Source: Rhizobiaceae bacterium
GTDB lineage: Bacteria > Pseudomonadota > Alphaproteobacteria > Rhizobiales > Rhizobiaceae
DNA length: 58,779 nucleotides
Direction of reading: 5' to 3'
Assembly (NCBI GenBank): GCA_027483885.1
Contig: JAIXTO010000063.1
Span: 1-58,779, forward strand
Part shown: positions 45,550 through 54,593 of the stretch, in pieces
Position numbering within the stretch: the stretch's first letter is position 1
Layout: the number at the start of each line of letters is the position of its first letter
The notes under the pieces: generated by a model
The model's input: only the letters and a program-made list of their open reading frames with translations
The model's database searches: none
Told to the model about the DNA's origin: nothing
Translations under genes and position numbers: made by a program

Positions 45550-46587
45550 TTAGGCCACGCGCCAGTGCAGCGGGAACATCGGGTCAAACACCGTCACCGG
45601 TCCCGCCTCCGTATCGCGCTTTGCCGGATAGTCCACCGGCTCCTCCTGCTTTTCCAGCACCATGATGTCCTCGTTGGCGGCAAGGCCGTACCAGGCGGGG
45701 CCATTCAGCGAGGCGAAGGCCTCCAGCTTGTCGAGGGCGTTTTCCTCTTCGAACACATGGGCAAGGCAGCTCATGGTGTTGATCGAGGTGTAGATGCCGG
45801 CGCAGCCGCAGGCGCATTCCTTCAGGGGGTCGACATGCGGGGCCGAATCCGTGCCGAGGAAAAAGCGGGCATCGCCCGAGGTTGCTGCCTTGCGCAGCGC
45901 CTGGCGATGATGTTCGCGCTTGGCAACCGGCAGGCAGTAATAATGCGGGCGAATGCCGCCGACGAGCAGCGCATTGCGGTTGATGATCAGGTGATGCGTG
46001 GTGATCGAACCGGCCAGATTGCGGTCGGCGCCGAGAATGTAATCCACGCCGTCCTTCGTTGTCACATGTTCCATGGTGATGCGCAGGTCCGGCAGGCGGC
46101 GGCGGATCACATCCATCTTCTCGTCGATGAACACCGCCTCGCGGTCGAAGATATCCACCTCCGGCGTTGTCACCTCGCCATGCACGCAGAGCGGCATGCC
46201 GATCTTGGCCATGCGCTCCAGTGTCGGCATCGCCTTGTCGAGGTCGCGAACGCCGCCGTGTGAATTGGTGGTGGCACCGGCCGGATAAAGCTTGACGGCG
46301 GTGATGAGGCCGCTCTTCAGCCCCTCCTCGACATCATCAGGGTCTGTGTGTTCGGTCAGATAGAGCGTCATCAGCGGCTGAAAACGATCCCCGGCCGGCA
46401 GTACATCCAGAATGCGTTGGCGGTAAGCCTTGGCATCCGCGGTGGTCACGACGGGCGGCACCAGGTTCGGCATGATGATCGCCCGGGCGAAATGCCGGCT
46501 TGTGTCTCCAATCACGGCTGCCATCACCGCGCCGTCGCGCAGGTGAAGGTGCCAGTCATCGGGGCGGCGAATGCGAATTCTGTTCAT
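45550..46587 (-). CDS. pyrC: Dihydroorotase
   Basis: A 345-residue class II (E. coli type) dihydroorotase, third enzyme of UMP synthesis. Metal ligands are visible: [10 protein letters not shown] (His-x-His), [13 protein letters not shown] (carboxylated Lys), [11 protein letters not shown] and FLGTDSAPH (Asp). The substrate loop [18 protein letters not shown] is also as in E. coli PyrC. The start at 46587 ([13 protein letters not shown]) fits the family; the upstream frame adds an unconserved stretch. Divergent from the Sel1 gene. Confidence 0.95.
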   Translation of the reverse strand: MNRIRIRRPDDWHLHLRDGAVMAAVIGDTSRHFARAIIMPNLVPPVVTTADAKAYRQRILDVLPAGDRFQPLMTLYLTEHTDPDDVEEGLKSGLITAVKLYPAGATTNSHGGVRDLDKAMPTLERMAKIGMPLCVHGEVTTPEVDIFDREAVFIDEKMDVIRRRLPDLRITMEHVTTKDGVDYILGADRNLAGSITTHHLIINRNALLVGGIRPHYYCLPVAKREHHRQALRKAATSGDARFFLGTDSAPHVDPLKECACGCAGIYTSINTMSCLAHVFEEENALDKLEAFASLNGPAWYGLAANEDIMVLEKQEEPVDYPAKRDTEAGPVTVFDPMFPLHWRVA

Positions 46588-46697
46588 GGCGTGTTGTTCC
46601 GTGTGATCCGTCTTATCCCCGCCATAGCACCCGTTGGCAAAGGCCGACAACCGATCGGGCCTTGGTTTTTTCATTGCTGACGCCGTAACGAAGTCCA

Positions 46698-46725
46698 GCG
46701 CCGATCATCAAGCCGTGATCGGCGC
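46698..46725. repeat. 10-bp perfect inverted repeat in the pyrC promoter region
   Basis: GCGCCGATCA (46698-46707) is complementary to TGATCGGCGC (46716-46725), 8-base gap. It lies between the divergent pyrC and Sel1-repeat genes and could be an operator or a leader hairpin. No protein is known to match it from sequence alone. Confidence 0.45.
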
Positions 46726-46795
46726 GAATCGACGGAACCGGCTGTCAAGTCCTGCGTTCATTAATCAAATATAAAGTTTTGAACCGGAGAGAAGA

Positions 46796-47737
46796 ATGAA
46801 CGCCCGTTCTTCACAGATCAGGAATTTCGCAAGTGTGTGTGCCGGAACCGTCGTGGTTCTGGGAGCTCTGACTGTCGCGCCGAATGCGCGCGAGCCCGCA
46901 CAGGTGGTTCTCGCCGCTGCCATGCAGGACCAGTGCGACCGCATGGCCGGAAGCCCCTACGACCAGAACCGCAACATGGCCTACGCTCCTGTAGGCATCG
47001 AGGAAATCGATACGCAGGCCGTGACCGCCTGCCGCATCGCCTTCGAATCCACCCATAATCCACGCTTCGCCTACCAGCTCGGTCGCGCGCTGAACAAGAC
47101 ACAGGAAGCCGACCAGGCCATGACTGCCTATGAGACGGCCGTCAATGCGGACTATTCCGCGGCAAAGGTCAACTTCGGCATGCTGCTTGGCCGCCTTGGC
47201 GATACCACCCGCGAGTTCACGATGTATAGCGAGGCAGCGGCGGCCGGCAATGTGCTGGCCTCCTATAATCTCGGCGTTGCCTATCGTGACGGTCTCGGCA
47301 CTGACAAGAACGGCACAGAAGCCCTCAACTGGTTCGAAAAGGCCGCCGCCGGCGGCGATGACACCGCAGCGTTCAACATCGGCGCCATGTATGACGAGGG
47401 CGATCTCGTGCCGGAAGACAACCAGCTGGCAATTGCCTGGTACGATATCGCCGCCAAGCGCGGCAATGCCGATGCCATGATCAATCTCGGCCTGATGTAT
47501 CAGGCAGGCGAAGGCATTGCCGCCAATCCGCAGGCCGCGGCGGAAATGTATGCACAGGCTGCCGCCACCGGCGATACGTTCGGTGCGCTGAAGCTGAAGG
47601 AAATGCAGGATGCGGGCGTCGTGCCGGCTCCGGCACCTAATGTTGCCTCCAATGGCGCAGCGCCCAATAACGGCCTCGACATGCTGGTGCTGCAGGAAGG
47701 CGACGTGGAAATCCCCTCGTCGCTTCTCTCGATCTGA
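46796..47737 (+). CDS. Exported Sel1-repeat protein
   Basis: A 313-residue protein with a signal-like N-terminus (about 1-42, with VVVLGALTVAPNA and an AAA site near AQVVLAAA). At least four Sel1-like (TPR-type) repeats follow, recognised by A-NLG-Y-G-G units: NFGMLLGRLG, YNLGVAYRDGLG, FNIGAMYDEGDLVPEDN and INLGLMYQAGEG. The tail is Ala/Pro-rich. Sel1 proteins act as protein-interaction scaffolds in the periplasm, but this one's partner is unknown. GGAGAGAAG lies before the ATG. It is convergent with the hydroxyproline enzyme gene. Confidence 0.82.
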   Translation: MNARSSQIRNFASVCAGTVVVLGALTVAPNAREPAQVVLAAAMQDQCDRMAGSPYDQNRNMAYAPVGIEEIDTQAVTACRIAFESTHNPRFAYQLGRALNKTQEADQAMTAYETAVNADYSAAKVNFGMLLGRLGDTTREFTMYSEAAAAGNVLASYNLGVAYRDGLGTDKNGTEALNWFEKAAAGGDDTAAFNIGAMYDEGDLVPEDNQLAIAWYDIAAKRGNADAMINLGLMYQAGEGIAANPQAAAEMYAQAAATGDTFGALKLKEMQDAGVVPAPAPNVASNGAAPNNGLDMLVLQEGDVEIPSSLLSI

Positions 47738-47748
47738 GGCGTGGAGGT

Positions 47749-48789
47749 TCAGCCGGGAATATCGCCGGCTGACGGCCCCCAGACATCGGTCATGGCAAAG
47801 CCTGATGCCAATGGATCGAATGGATCAAGCGCCACCGTCTGCTGGCCAAAAGTAAACCCGCGCCCGCTGATGGTGGGGATGACCGCCGGTCGTCCGGCAA
47901 TTTCTGTCACGCCCGACAAACCGACACGAAATTCCGAACCGATGATGGAGCGCGACGTGAAAACGTCTCCCTCCTTCACCTTGCCGCGCGCATAAAGCGT
48001 GGCGAGATTGGCCGAATTGCCGGTGCCGCAGGGCGAACGGTCGGCGCGTCCCGGCCACATGGTGGTGCAGGTGCGCACGGCTCCGTCAGGGTCGATATCG
48101 CGGAACATCACATAGGCGACGCCCGAGACGGCCGGGATTTCCGGGTGGACAACCGGGAATTTCTCATTCACCGCAGCTTTCAGTTCCATGCCGGCGGCAA
48201 CCAGCGCTGCGGCATTGTGCTTTTCGATGGTAAGGCCGATCTGGCCCACATCCACCAGCGCATAAAACACGCCGCCATAGGCCAGATCGAGGCTAATCGT
48301 GCCCCATTTCGTGTCCAGTGCCACATCCAGTTCGGCCACGAAGGAGGGCACCATGGTCAGTTCCACGCGCTCGCAGCGACCATCGCGGCAAGTGGCGCGC
48401 GCCCGCACCAGACCAGCCGCCGTTTCCAGCACAACTGTCGTTTCCGGCTCGTGCATCTCCACCATGCCGCTTTCGAGAAGCGCCGTCGTCACGCAGATGG
48501 AATTGGAGCCGGAACTGGCATGGGCCTGATCCGGTTGAAGAATGATGAAAGCCGCATCGGCTGAGGGGTCGCTGGGCGGCACCAGCAGGTTAACCGAACC
48601 GATGGGGTTTCCGCGTGGCTCGAGACACAGGAAGCGGCGCAGCTCCTGCCCTTTCGGATCGCTGTTCAGCCAGGCGAGCTTGTCAGCCGTGGTCACACCG
48701 GGAATTTTCGGCACGCCGCCGATGGCCACCTTGCCGATTTCTCCTTCGGCATGGACATCCAGCAACTGCATCGTCCGTTTCCATCGCAT
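47749..48789 (-). CDS. Proline racemase family enzyme (hydroxyproline epimerase/dehydratase-like)
   Basis: A 346-residue protein of the proline racemase / 4-hydroxyproline epimerase / trans-3-hydroxyproline dehydratase family. The second catalytic Cys is clear in SPCGTGNSA (C254). The first, usually in MCGH, is replaced: the matching block reads SSGSNS, with Ser at about 93. By established family rules Cys/Cys enzymes are racemases or epimerases and Thr/Cys ones are 3-hydroxyproline dehydratases; Ser/Cys members have been reported with mixed activity. So it likely handles hydroxyproline, but I would not fix the reaction. AGGAAGGA lies before the ATG at 48789. Neighbours give no pathway. Confidence 0.83.
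   Translation of the reverse strand: MRWKRTMQLLDVHAEGEIGKVAIGGVPKIPGVTTADKLAWLNSDPKGQELRRFLCLEPRGNPIGSVNLLVPPSDPSADAAFIILQPDQAHASSGSNSICVTTALLESGMVEMHEPETTVVLETAAGLVRARATCRDGRCERVELTMVPSFVAELDVALDTKWGTISLDLAYGGVFYALVDVGQIGLTIEKHNAAALVAAGMELKAAVNEKFPVVHPEIPAVSGVAYVMFRDIDPDGAVRTCTTMWPGRADRSPCGTGNSANLATLYARGKVKEGDVFTSRSIIGSEFRVGLSGVTEIAGRPAVIPTISGRGFTFGQQTVALDPFDPLASGFAMTDVWGPSAGDIPG
47750..47771. terminator. Hairpin between convergent Sel1 and racemase-family genes
   Basis: CAGCCGG (47750-47756) pairs with CCGGCTG (47765-47771), an 8-base loop. It overlaps the end of the minus-strand gene and has no T-run; a weak bidirectional terminator at best. Confidence 0.35.
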
Positions 48790-48934
48790 GGTGCTTGTCC
48801 TTCCTGCCTGACTACTGCCGGCCTTCGTTTCGAAGCACGGCGGCGCGACCATAGGACCAGCCGGCCCGGCCCGGCAAGGCGGCGGATTTGCTTTTTCGCG
48901 CCCGATACCGCATCACCACACGAAGACCCATGCC

Positions 48935-49723
48935 ATGGACATGCCAATGCTTGCTCTTTTCGAAAAGGCCGCCCTTGAGGCCGGCCGCGTCATTCTGGAT
49001 ATCTACGCGCGCGGCTGTGCGGTGGATACCAAGGCCGATGCGACCCCGGTGACGGAAGCCGATATCCGCGCCGAAGAGATCATCCTGTCGATCCTTGCCC
49101 CGGCGCTTCCGGATCTTCCGATCATTGCCGAGGAACAGGTGGCCGCCGGCATCGTGCCGGATGTTTCAGGCGGTCGCTTCCTGCTGATCGATCCCTTGGA
49201 TGGCACGCGCGAATTCATCAGCCGCAATGGCGAATTCACCGTCAACATCGCGCTGATCGACAACGGCGTGCCGGTGGCCGGCATTGTTCATGCGCCAGTG
49301 CTCGGCACAGCCTATCTGGGCGGGCCGGATGGCGCTGTCAAACTGACGCTCGACGCCGACCAGCAGGTTATCTCACGCCATGCAATCAGCGCGCGCGCGG
49401 GCGCCACGCCGCCGATTGCCATGGCCAGCCGGTCGCATCAGGATCCGGAAACCGCTGCCTGTCTTCAACAGATGAATGTGTCGGAGTGTCGCCACATAGG
49501 CTCGTCGCTGAAATTCGGCCTGCTCGCCGAAGGGCTTGCCGACGTCTATCCACGTTTCGGCCGCACCATGGAATGGGATACGGCTGCCGGCGATGCCGTG
49601 CTGCGGGCCGCCGGCGGCATCACCCTCCTCGTGGATGGAACGCCGCTGCTCTATGGCAAGCGCCGACGCCCCGACATGGCCGATTTTGCCAATCCCGCCT
49701 TTATTGCCTGGGGCAAACGCTGA
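48935..49723 (+). CDS. cysQ: 3'(2'),5'-bisphosphate nucleotidase CysQ
   Basis: A 262-residue inositol-monophosphatase-fold enzyme that removes the 3' phosphate from PAP (a by-product of sulfate assimilation). CysQ-type motif DPLDGTREFISRNGEF is present, with EEQ metal ligand upstream and EWDTAAGDAVLRAAGG near the end. Histidinol-phosphatase relatives lack the DGTREF-I-RNGEFTVNIAL form, so CysQ is the better call. Divergent from the racemase-family gene and convergent with hemN; the stop of hemN lies 4 bases away. Confidence 0.9.
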   Translation: MDMPMLALFEKAALEAGRVILDIYARGCAVDTKADATPVTEADIRAEEIILSILAPALPDLPIIAEEQVAAGIVPDVSGGRFLLIDPLDGTREFISRNGEFTVNIALIDNGVPVAGIVHAPVLGTAYLGGPDGAVKLTLDADQQVISRHAISARAGATPPIAMASRSHQDPETAACLQQMNVSECRHIGSSLKFGLLAEGLADVYPRFGRTMEWDTAAGDAVLRAAGGITLLVDGTPLLYGKRRRPDMADFANPAFIAWGKR

Positions 49724-49726
49724 TCG

Positions 49727-51076
49727 TCAGACAGCCACCGAATGGCGCGCCTTGCCGGCGCCGAAATAGCGGTCGAAGCGGGCCGCGATCGTGCGCACGA
49801 AAAGCCGCCCTTGCGGCAGAACCTCAAAACGGTCGCCATCGAAACGGATGAAGCCGTCCGTGTCATCCGCCTCGATGCGTTCGGCATCTGCCCGCACGCT
49901 TTCGGCGGCGGCACCGTAACGCGCCCTGAGAGCAGAGACGGAAAATTCGTAAGCGCACATCAAGCCCTCGATGGCATCGCCGACCGCCCGGTCGATCGGG
50001 GAGAGCGCAAAGCCCTTGGCAATCGGCAGGCGCCCCTCGCGTACGGTGCGGATATAGTCGCCCGTAGCCACGATATTTTGCACATAACCGCCTTCGACCC
50101 GCCCGATGGACGAGGCGCCAAAGCCGATCAGGCTCGGCGCACGGTCGGTGGTATAACCCTGGAAATTGCGCTTCACCTCACCCCGGTCCAGCGCCTGCGC
50201 CAAGCTGTCGCCGGGGCGTGCGAAATGGTCGATGCCGATGGCCAGATAACCGGCGGCACTCAACTGCTCGCCGATCAGCTGCAACATCTCCAGCCGCTCC
50301 TCGACGCCTGCAAGCGCTGCCTCGTCGATCAGCGTCTGGTGTTTCTTCATCCACGGCACATGCGCATAACCAAAAATGGCAAAGCGGTCCGGCTGCATGG
50401 AGAGCGAGAGCGTCAGCGTTTCCTTGAGACTCTCCTTCGTCTGATGCGGCAGGCCGTAGACAACATCGAGGTTGACGCCGCCAATGCCGAGTTCCCTCAG
50501 CAGGCTGACGACACGCTCCGTCTGGTGAAAGCTCTGCGGCCGGTTGATCGCTGCCTGCACCGCCGGATCGAAATCCTGCACGCCCACACTGGCCCGCGTC
50601 ATGCCGAAATCCCGCCACGCAGCAAGCTTGACCGCATCGACATAACCCGGATCGATCTCAACGCTGATTTCTGCCGTGGGGTCGATGTCGAAATGTGCCT
50701 CCAGCACCTGGCGAAGCCGGGTCAGATCCGAGGACGACAGGATGGTGGGCGAACCGCCGCCAAAATGGATCTTGCCGACACTGCGCCGTTTCGGCAGGTG
50801 GGATGCAACAAGCGCGATTTCCGCCACCAGCGCATCCACATAGGCGCCGACCGGATCATACCGCTTCACCTGTTTGGTGTGACAGCCGCAATACCAGCAC
50901 AGGCGGTCGCAGAAGGGCACATGTAGGTAAAGCGACAGCGGCGCATCGCCATCCTCTTTGCCAAGCCAACGGGCATAGGCCTCGGACCCGACGCCCGGAT
51001 GGAAATGCGGGGCGGTCGGATAGCTCGTATAACGCGGCACGGGGGCGGAATATCGGGCAAGAAGATCTGGCTGCAT
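49727..51076 (-). CDS. hemN: Oxygen-independent coproporphyrinogen III oxidase
   Basis: A 449-residue radical-SAM enzyme that makes protoporphyrinogen without oxygen, for heme synthesis at low oxygen. The 4Fe-4S motif CDRLCWYCGC (C-x3-C-x2-C) and the SAM loop FGGGSPTIL are present, followed by EISVEIDPGYV, the GVQDFDPAVQAAINRPQ block and the C-terminal HemN segment. It starts at MQPDLLARYSAP (51076). The FNR box at 51129-51142 lies 53 bases upstream and is shared with fnrN. Confidence 0.95.
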   Translation of the reverse strand: MQPDLLARYSAPVPRYTSYPTAPHFHPGVGSEAYARWLGKEDGDAPLSLYLHVPFCDRLCWYCGCHTKQVKRYDPVGAYVDALVAEIALVASHLPKRRSVGKIHFGGGSPTILSSSDLTRLRQVLEAHFDIDPTAEISVEIDPGYVDAVKLAAWRDFGMTRASVGVQDFDPAVQAAINRPQSFHQTERVVSLLRELGIGGVNLDVVYGLPHQTKESLKETLTLSLSMQPDRFAIFGYAHVPWMKKHQTLIDEAALAGVEERLEMLQLIGEQLSAAGYLAIGIDHFARPGDSLAQALDRGEVKRNFQGYTTDRAPSLIGFGASSIGRVEGGYVQNIVATGDYIRTVREGRLPIAKGFALSPIDRAVGDAIEGLMCAYEFSVSALRARYGAAAESVRADAERIEADDTDGFIRFDGDRFEVLPQGRLFVRTIAARFDRYFGAGKARHSVAV

Positions 51077-51128
51077 GGTCCCATCCTTTTGATCCTTTCC
51101 AGAATACAAAGGGAAAAAACGGGCCGCC

Positions 51129-51142
51129 TTGATCAAGGTCAA
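51129..51142. promoter_or_regulatory. FNR/FixK box between hemN and fnrN
   Basis: TTGAT-caag-GTCAA fits the anaerobox TTGAT-N4-ATCAA with one difference. It lies 53 bases before hemN and 45 before fnrN, in a 110-base divergent region, so FnrN could regulate both itself and hemN. Confidence 0.82.
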
Positions 51143-51186
51143 GCCGGATGGCGCAGCCGCGCCGGAGGGGTTATATCTGATAGGCC

Positions 51187-51909
51187 ATGGACATAACCCG
51201 CCGCGATATCCACTCCCTCGACATCCCCGTGCTCTGCAAAAGCTGCGACGTGCGCCACAAGGGCATGTGCGGGGCGCTTGCCCCGGAAGAACTGCTGCAG
51301 CTTTCGCGCCAGACCCGCCAGATCGAACAGCCCGCCGGCACAGAACTGGTGGGCGAAAGCACCGATGTCGACGCTTATGACAATGTGATGAGCGGCGTGG
51401 TCAAACTGTCGAAGACGCTGGAGGATGGCCGCCAGCAGATCATCGGCCTGCAGTTCGCCCCGGATCTCGTCGGTCGCCTTTATGCCAGCGAAAGCCCGAT
51501 GACGGCGGAGGCTGCCTCCGACATTACCATCTGCCGCGTTCCGAAGGCGACGCTGGAACGCCTGGTCGAGCGCAATCCGGTCTTGCGCAAACGACTGATG
51601 GACCAGGCCTTGCGCGAACTGGACGAGGCGCGTGACTGGATGGTGACGCTGGGGCGCAAGACGGCGGCGGAAAAGGTGGCAAGCCTTCTGCTTCTGATCG
51701 CAACCCATCTCGATCCGGATGCACGGGGAGAGACCCGCGTTTTCGACCTGCCGATGTCGCGCCTCGATATTGCCGATTACCTCGGGCTCACCATCGAAAC
51801 CGTATCGCGGCAATTTTCGCGGCTGAAATCGGATGGCATCATCACCATTACCGCCAATCGTCATATCGAGATCGTCAATCTCGCCCGGCTGAAAAAACGC
51901 TGCGGCTGA
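51187..51909 (+). CDS. fnrN: FnrN-type Crp/Fnr regulator with Fe-S oxygen sensor
   Basis: A 240-residue Crp/Fnr regulator. Three N-terminal Cys (C17, C20, C28 in CKSC-x7-C) and C116 (DITICRV) can bind a 4Fe-4S cluster, making it an oxygen sensor like Fnr/FnrN rather than FixK. The HTH recognition helix TIETVSRQFSRLKSDGI has the E--SR residues that read the TTGAT box. Start at MDITRRDIHS. Divergent from hemN, sharing one FNR box. It lies upstream of the rut genes, which have their own promoter. Confidence 0.92.
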   Translation: MDITRRDIHSLDIPVLCKSCDVRHKGMCGALAPEELLQLSRQTRQIEQPAGTELVGESTDVDAYDNVMSGVVKLSKTLEDGRQQIIGLQFAPDLVGRLYASESPMTAEAASDITICRVPKATLERLVERNPVLRKRLMDQALRELDEARDWMVTLGRKTAAEKVASLLLLIATHLDPDARGETRVFDLPMSRLDIADYLGLTIETVSRQFSRLKSDGIITITANRHIEIVNLARLKKRCG

Positions 51910-52039
51910 CGCGCTGTTTTCTGCATCTGGAAACGATGCCCGTTTCAGCGCCAGTATCTGACAAAGATCAAAAAACAGCCACGCGCCTGCCTATTGGCCG
52001 GGCACGCCGCCGCATTTTTATTGATCGGACGGTAAATTT

Positions 52040-52055
52040 TTGACCATTTGATAAA
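52040..52055. promoter_or_regulatory. RutR-like operator upstream of rutA
   Basis: TTGACCA-TT-TGATAAA matches the RutR consensus TTGACCA-N2-TGGTCAA at 12 of 14 positions. RutR is a uracil/thymine-responsive repressor of rut genes. It is 52 bases upstream of the sigma-54 element. No rutR gene is in the window. Confidence 0.6.
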
Positions 52056-52107
52056 TTTTCTGGAGACCAAATTTCTAAGCCATTGAATAAATAAGATATA
52101 TTCATTC

Positions 52108-52123
52108 TGGCACGCGGATTGCT
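52108..52123 (+). promoter_or_regulatory. Sigma-54 promoter of the rut genes
   Basis: TGGCACG-cgga-TTGCT is a perfect match to the sigma-54 (RpoN) -24/-12 consensus TGGCACG-N4-TTGCW. It starts 63 bases before rutA. The E. coli rut operon is NtrC/sigma-54-dependent, so nitrogen control is expected here. A possible NtrC dyad GCATC-N7-GATGC lies at 51923-51939. Confidence 0.88.
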
Positions 52124-52170
52124 TTTCTGTTGTCATATCGAGGCCAGTCGTGCCTCGCGACAGAGGGAGC

Positions 52171-53268
52171 ATGAACATGGAAATCGGTGTCTTCATTCCA
52201 ATCGGCAATAACGGCTGGCTGCTGTCGGAAAACGCGCCGCAATACAAGCCGAGCTTCGAGCTGAACAAGGCGATCACGCTGAAGGCCGAAGAATACGGCT
52301 TCGACTTCGCGCTCTCGATGATCAAGCTGCGCGGCTTTGGCGGCAAGACGGAATTCTGGGACTATAATCTCGAAAGCTTCACGCTGATGGCGGGCCTTGC
52401 CGCCGTGACCTCCAAAATCAAGCTGTTCGGCACCGCCGCCACGCTCATCATGCCGCCGGCGATCGTGGCGCGCATGGCGACCACGATCGATTCCATCTCC
52501 GGCGGCCGTTTCGGCATCAACCTCGTCACCGGCTGGCAGCGGCCGGAATACAGCCAGATGGGCCTCTGGCCCGGCGACGACTATTTTTCCGACCGCTACG
52601 AATATTTGTCGGAATACGCGACCGTTCTGAAGGACCTTCTCACCACCGGCCAGTCGGACCTGAAGGGCAAGCATTTCCAGATGGACGATTGCCGCATGAA
52701 GCCGATCCCGGAAGGCGATGTGAAGCTGATCTGCGCCGGCTCGTCCAATGCCGGCATGGATTTTTCGGCGAAATATGCCGATTACAGTTTCTGCTTCGGT
52801 GTTGGCGTCAACACGCCAAAAGCCTTTGCACCCACCAATGATCGCCTGCTGGCGGCGACCGCAAAAACCGGCCGCGAGGTGCGCTCCTTCGTGCTGACCA
52901 TGGTTCTCGCCGAAGAAACCACCGAAGAAGCCTTTGCCAAGTGGGAGCATTACAAGGCCGGCGCCGATGAAGAAGCCATTAAATGGCTTGGCCTGCAGAG
53001 TGCCGCCGACACCAAGTCCGGCTCCGACACCAATGTGCGCCACATGGCAAACCCCGTTTCTGCCGTCAACATCAACATGGGCACGCTGATCGGTTCCTAT
53101 GCGGAAGTGGCCGCCATGCTGGACGAGATGAGCGAAGTGCCCGGCACCGGCGGCGTGATGCTGACGTTTGACGATTTTCTCGAAGGCATCGAAAAGTTTG
53201 GCAAATATGTGCAGCCGCTGATGAAGAGCCGCGCCCATGTGACCGAAATGCTGGAGGCCGCCGAATGA
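52171..53268 (+). CDS. rutA: Pyrimidine utilization protein A (uracil oxygenase)
   Basis: A 365-residue FMN-dependent luciferase-like monooxygenase that opens the uracil ring to ureidoacrylate peracid. It begins [17 protein letters not shown] and has [23 protein letters not shown] split along the conserved core, plus [26 protein letters not shown] precedes the ATG. It is the first of rutABCDF and overlaps rutB by four bases. A sigma-54 promoter and a RutR-like site lie upstream. Confidence 0.95.
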   Translation: MNMEIGVFIPIGNNGWLLSENAPQYKPSFELNKAITLKAEEYGFDFALSMIKLRGFGGKTEFWDYNLESFTLMAGLAAVTSKIKLFGTAATLIMPPAIVARMATTIDSISGGRFGINLVTGWQRPEYSQMGLWPGDDYFSDRYEYLSEYATVLKDLLTTGQSDLKGKHFQMDDCRMKPIPEGDVKLICAGSSNAGMDFSAKYADYSFCFGVGVNTPKAFAPTNDRLLAATAKTGREVRSFVLTMVLAEETTEEAFAKWEHYKAGADEEAIKWLGLQSAADTKSGSDTNVRHMANPVSAVNINMGTLIGSYAEVAAMLDEMSEVPGTGGVMLTFDDFLEGIEKFGKYVQPLMKSRAHVTEMLEAAE

Positions 53269-54011
53269 GCGACACCGTTGTTGCAGGTTATCAGCCGCGC
53301 CCGGAACGGACGAAAAGCGTCACGCTTCCCGCCCGCCCCGAGCCGATTACGCTGAAACCGTCGGAAACCGCTGTCGTCGTCGTCGACATGCAGAACGCCT
53401 ATTCCACCGAAGGCGGTTACGTGGATCTCGCCGGTTTCGACATTGCAGGCGCCAAGGGCACTATCGCAAACATCAAGAAAACGCTGGATGCGGCCCGCGA
53501 AGCGGGCGTGCTCGTCGTTTATTTCCAGAACGGTTGGGACAAGGACTATGTCGAGGCCGGTGGCCCGGGCTCGCCCAACTGGCACAAGTCGAATGCGCTG
53601 AAAACCATGCGCGCCCGGCCGGAACTGCAGGGCCAGCTGCTCGCCAAGGGCACCTGGGATTACGCTATCGTTGATGAGCTGCAGCCGCAGCCGGGCGATA
53701 TCCTGGTGCCGAAGACGCGTTATTCCGGTTTCTTCAACACCAATATGGACAGCGTGCTCAGAGCCCGCGGTATCCGCAATCTCGTCTTTGTCGGCATCGC
53801 CACGAATGTCTGCGTGGAAAGTTCGCTGCGCGATGCCTTCCACCTCGAATATTTCGGCGTGATGCTTGAGGATGCGACGCATCACCTCGGCCCTGAGTTC
53901 ATCCAGCAGGCGACAGTCTACAATGTCGAAAAATTCTTCGGCTGGATCTCAACCGTCAATGATTTCTGTGGCGCGATCGGTCAGGCCGCCCCTGCCGATG
54001 CCGCCGAATAA
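53265..54011 (+). CDS. rutB: Ureidoacrylate peracid amidohydrolase
   Basis: A 248-residue isochorismatase-fold hydrolase; it acts second in uracil degradation, releasing carbamate from the RutA product. The catalytic triad is visible: Asp in [11 protein letters not shown], Lys in [11 protein letters not shown] and Cys in [10 protein letters not shown]. The ATG overlaps the rutA stop (ATGA), so both are co-translated. Confidence 0.95.
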   Translation: MSDTVVAGYQPRPERTKSVTLPARPEPITLKPSETAVVVVDMQNAYSTEGGYVDLAGFDIAGAKGTIANIKKTLDAAREAGVLVVYFQNGWDKDYVEAGGPGSPNWHKSNALKTMRARPELQGQLLAKGTWDYAIVDELQPQPGDILVPKTRYSGFFNTNMDSVLRARGIRNLVFVGIATNVCVESSLRDAFHLEYFGVMLEDATHHLGPEFIQQATVYNVEKFFGWISTVNDFCGAIGQAAPADAAE

Positions 54012-54037
54012 TCCCTTTCACCTCAAGGAGTTCACGC

Positions 54038-54427
54038 ATGCCGAAAACCATCGTCGTTCCCGAAGGCACATCCAAGCCGCTTGCCCCCTATTCGCCCGGC
54101 ACGCTGGCCGATGGCATCCTCTACGTTTCGGGCACGCTGCCCTTCGACAAGAACAATGACGTCGTCCATGTCGGCGATGCGGCGGCCCAGACCCGCCATG
54201 TGCTGGAAACGATCAAATCCGTCATCGAAACCGCCGGCGGCACCATGCAGGATGTCACCATGAACCACATCTTCGTCACCGACTGGGCCAATTACCAGGC
54301 GGTGAACAAGGTTTATGCGGAATATTTTCCAAGCAACGAGCCGGCCCGCTACTGCGTGCAATGCGGCCTGGTGAAGCCGGATGCGCTGGTGGAAATCGCA
54401 ACGGTGGCGCATATCGGCAAGAAGTGA
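54038..54427 (+). CDS. rutC: 3-aminoacrylate deaminase RutC (RidA family)
   Basis: A 129-residue YjgF/RidA-family protein with [21 protein letters not shown], the EAGGTMQDV-like [17 protein letters not shown] and C-terminal [18 protein letters not shown] (Arg/Cys active-site region). It deaminates 3-aminoacrylate. It follows rutB by 26 bases with AAGGAG before the ATG. A RIME-like element separates it from rutD. Confidence 0.93.
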   Translation: MPKTIVVPEGTSKPLAPYSPGTLADGILYVSGTLPFDKNNDVVHVGDAAAQTRHVLETIKSVIETAGGTMQDVTMNHIFVTDWANYQAVNKVYAEYFPSNEPARYCVQCGLVKPDALVEIATVAHIGKK

Positions 54428-54434
54428 GCGGGTA

Positions 54435-54574
54435 GCCCCCTCATCCGTCTGCCGGTACCTTCTGCCCGCAAGCGAGGCGAAGGACTGAAGCCGCAACCGC
54501 CTGCACCATAGGCCGACCTTGCACCAGAGGCGGCCGTCCCCTCTCCCCGCGGGGAGAGGGCCAGGGTGAGGGGC
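54435..54574. repeat. RIME-like mosaic palindromic element
   Basis: Between rutC and rutD, GCCCCCTCATCCG at the left end is roughly inverted relative to AGGGTGAGGGGC at the right end. Inside lie an imperfect hairpin CCTTC/GAAGG (54458-54483) and a 22-bp perfect palindrome centred on CCCCGCGGGG (54539-54560). This is the layout of the Rhizobium intergenic mosaic element (RIME). Elements like this are non-coding and can fold in mRNA. Confidence 0.78.
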
Positions 54575-54593
54575 AAGCCAGAGCAAAATACAC

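Noticed and set aside
51923-51939. GCATC-N7-GATGC dyad as an NtrC site
   Set aside because: Spacing is like NtrC sites but half-sites deviate from GCAC; kept only as a weak hint.
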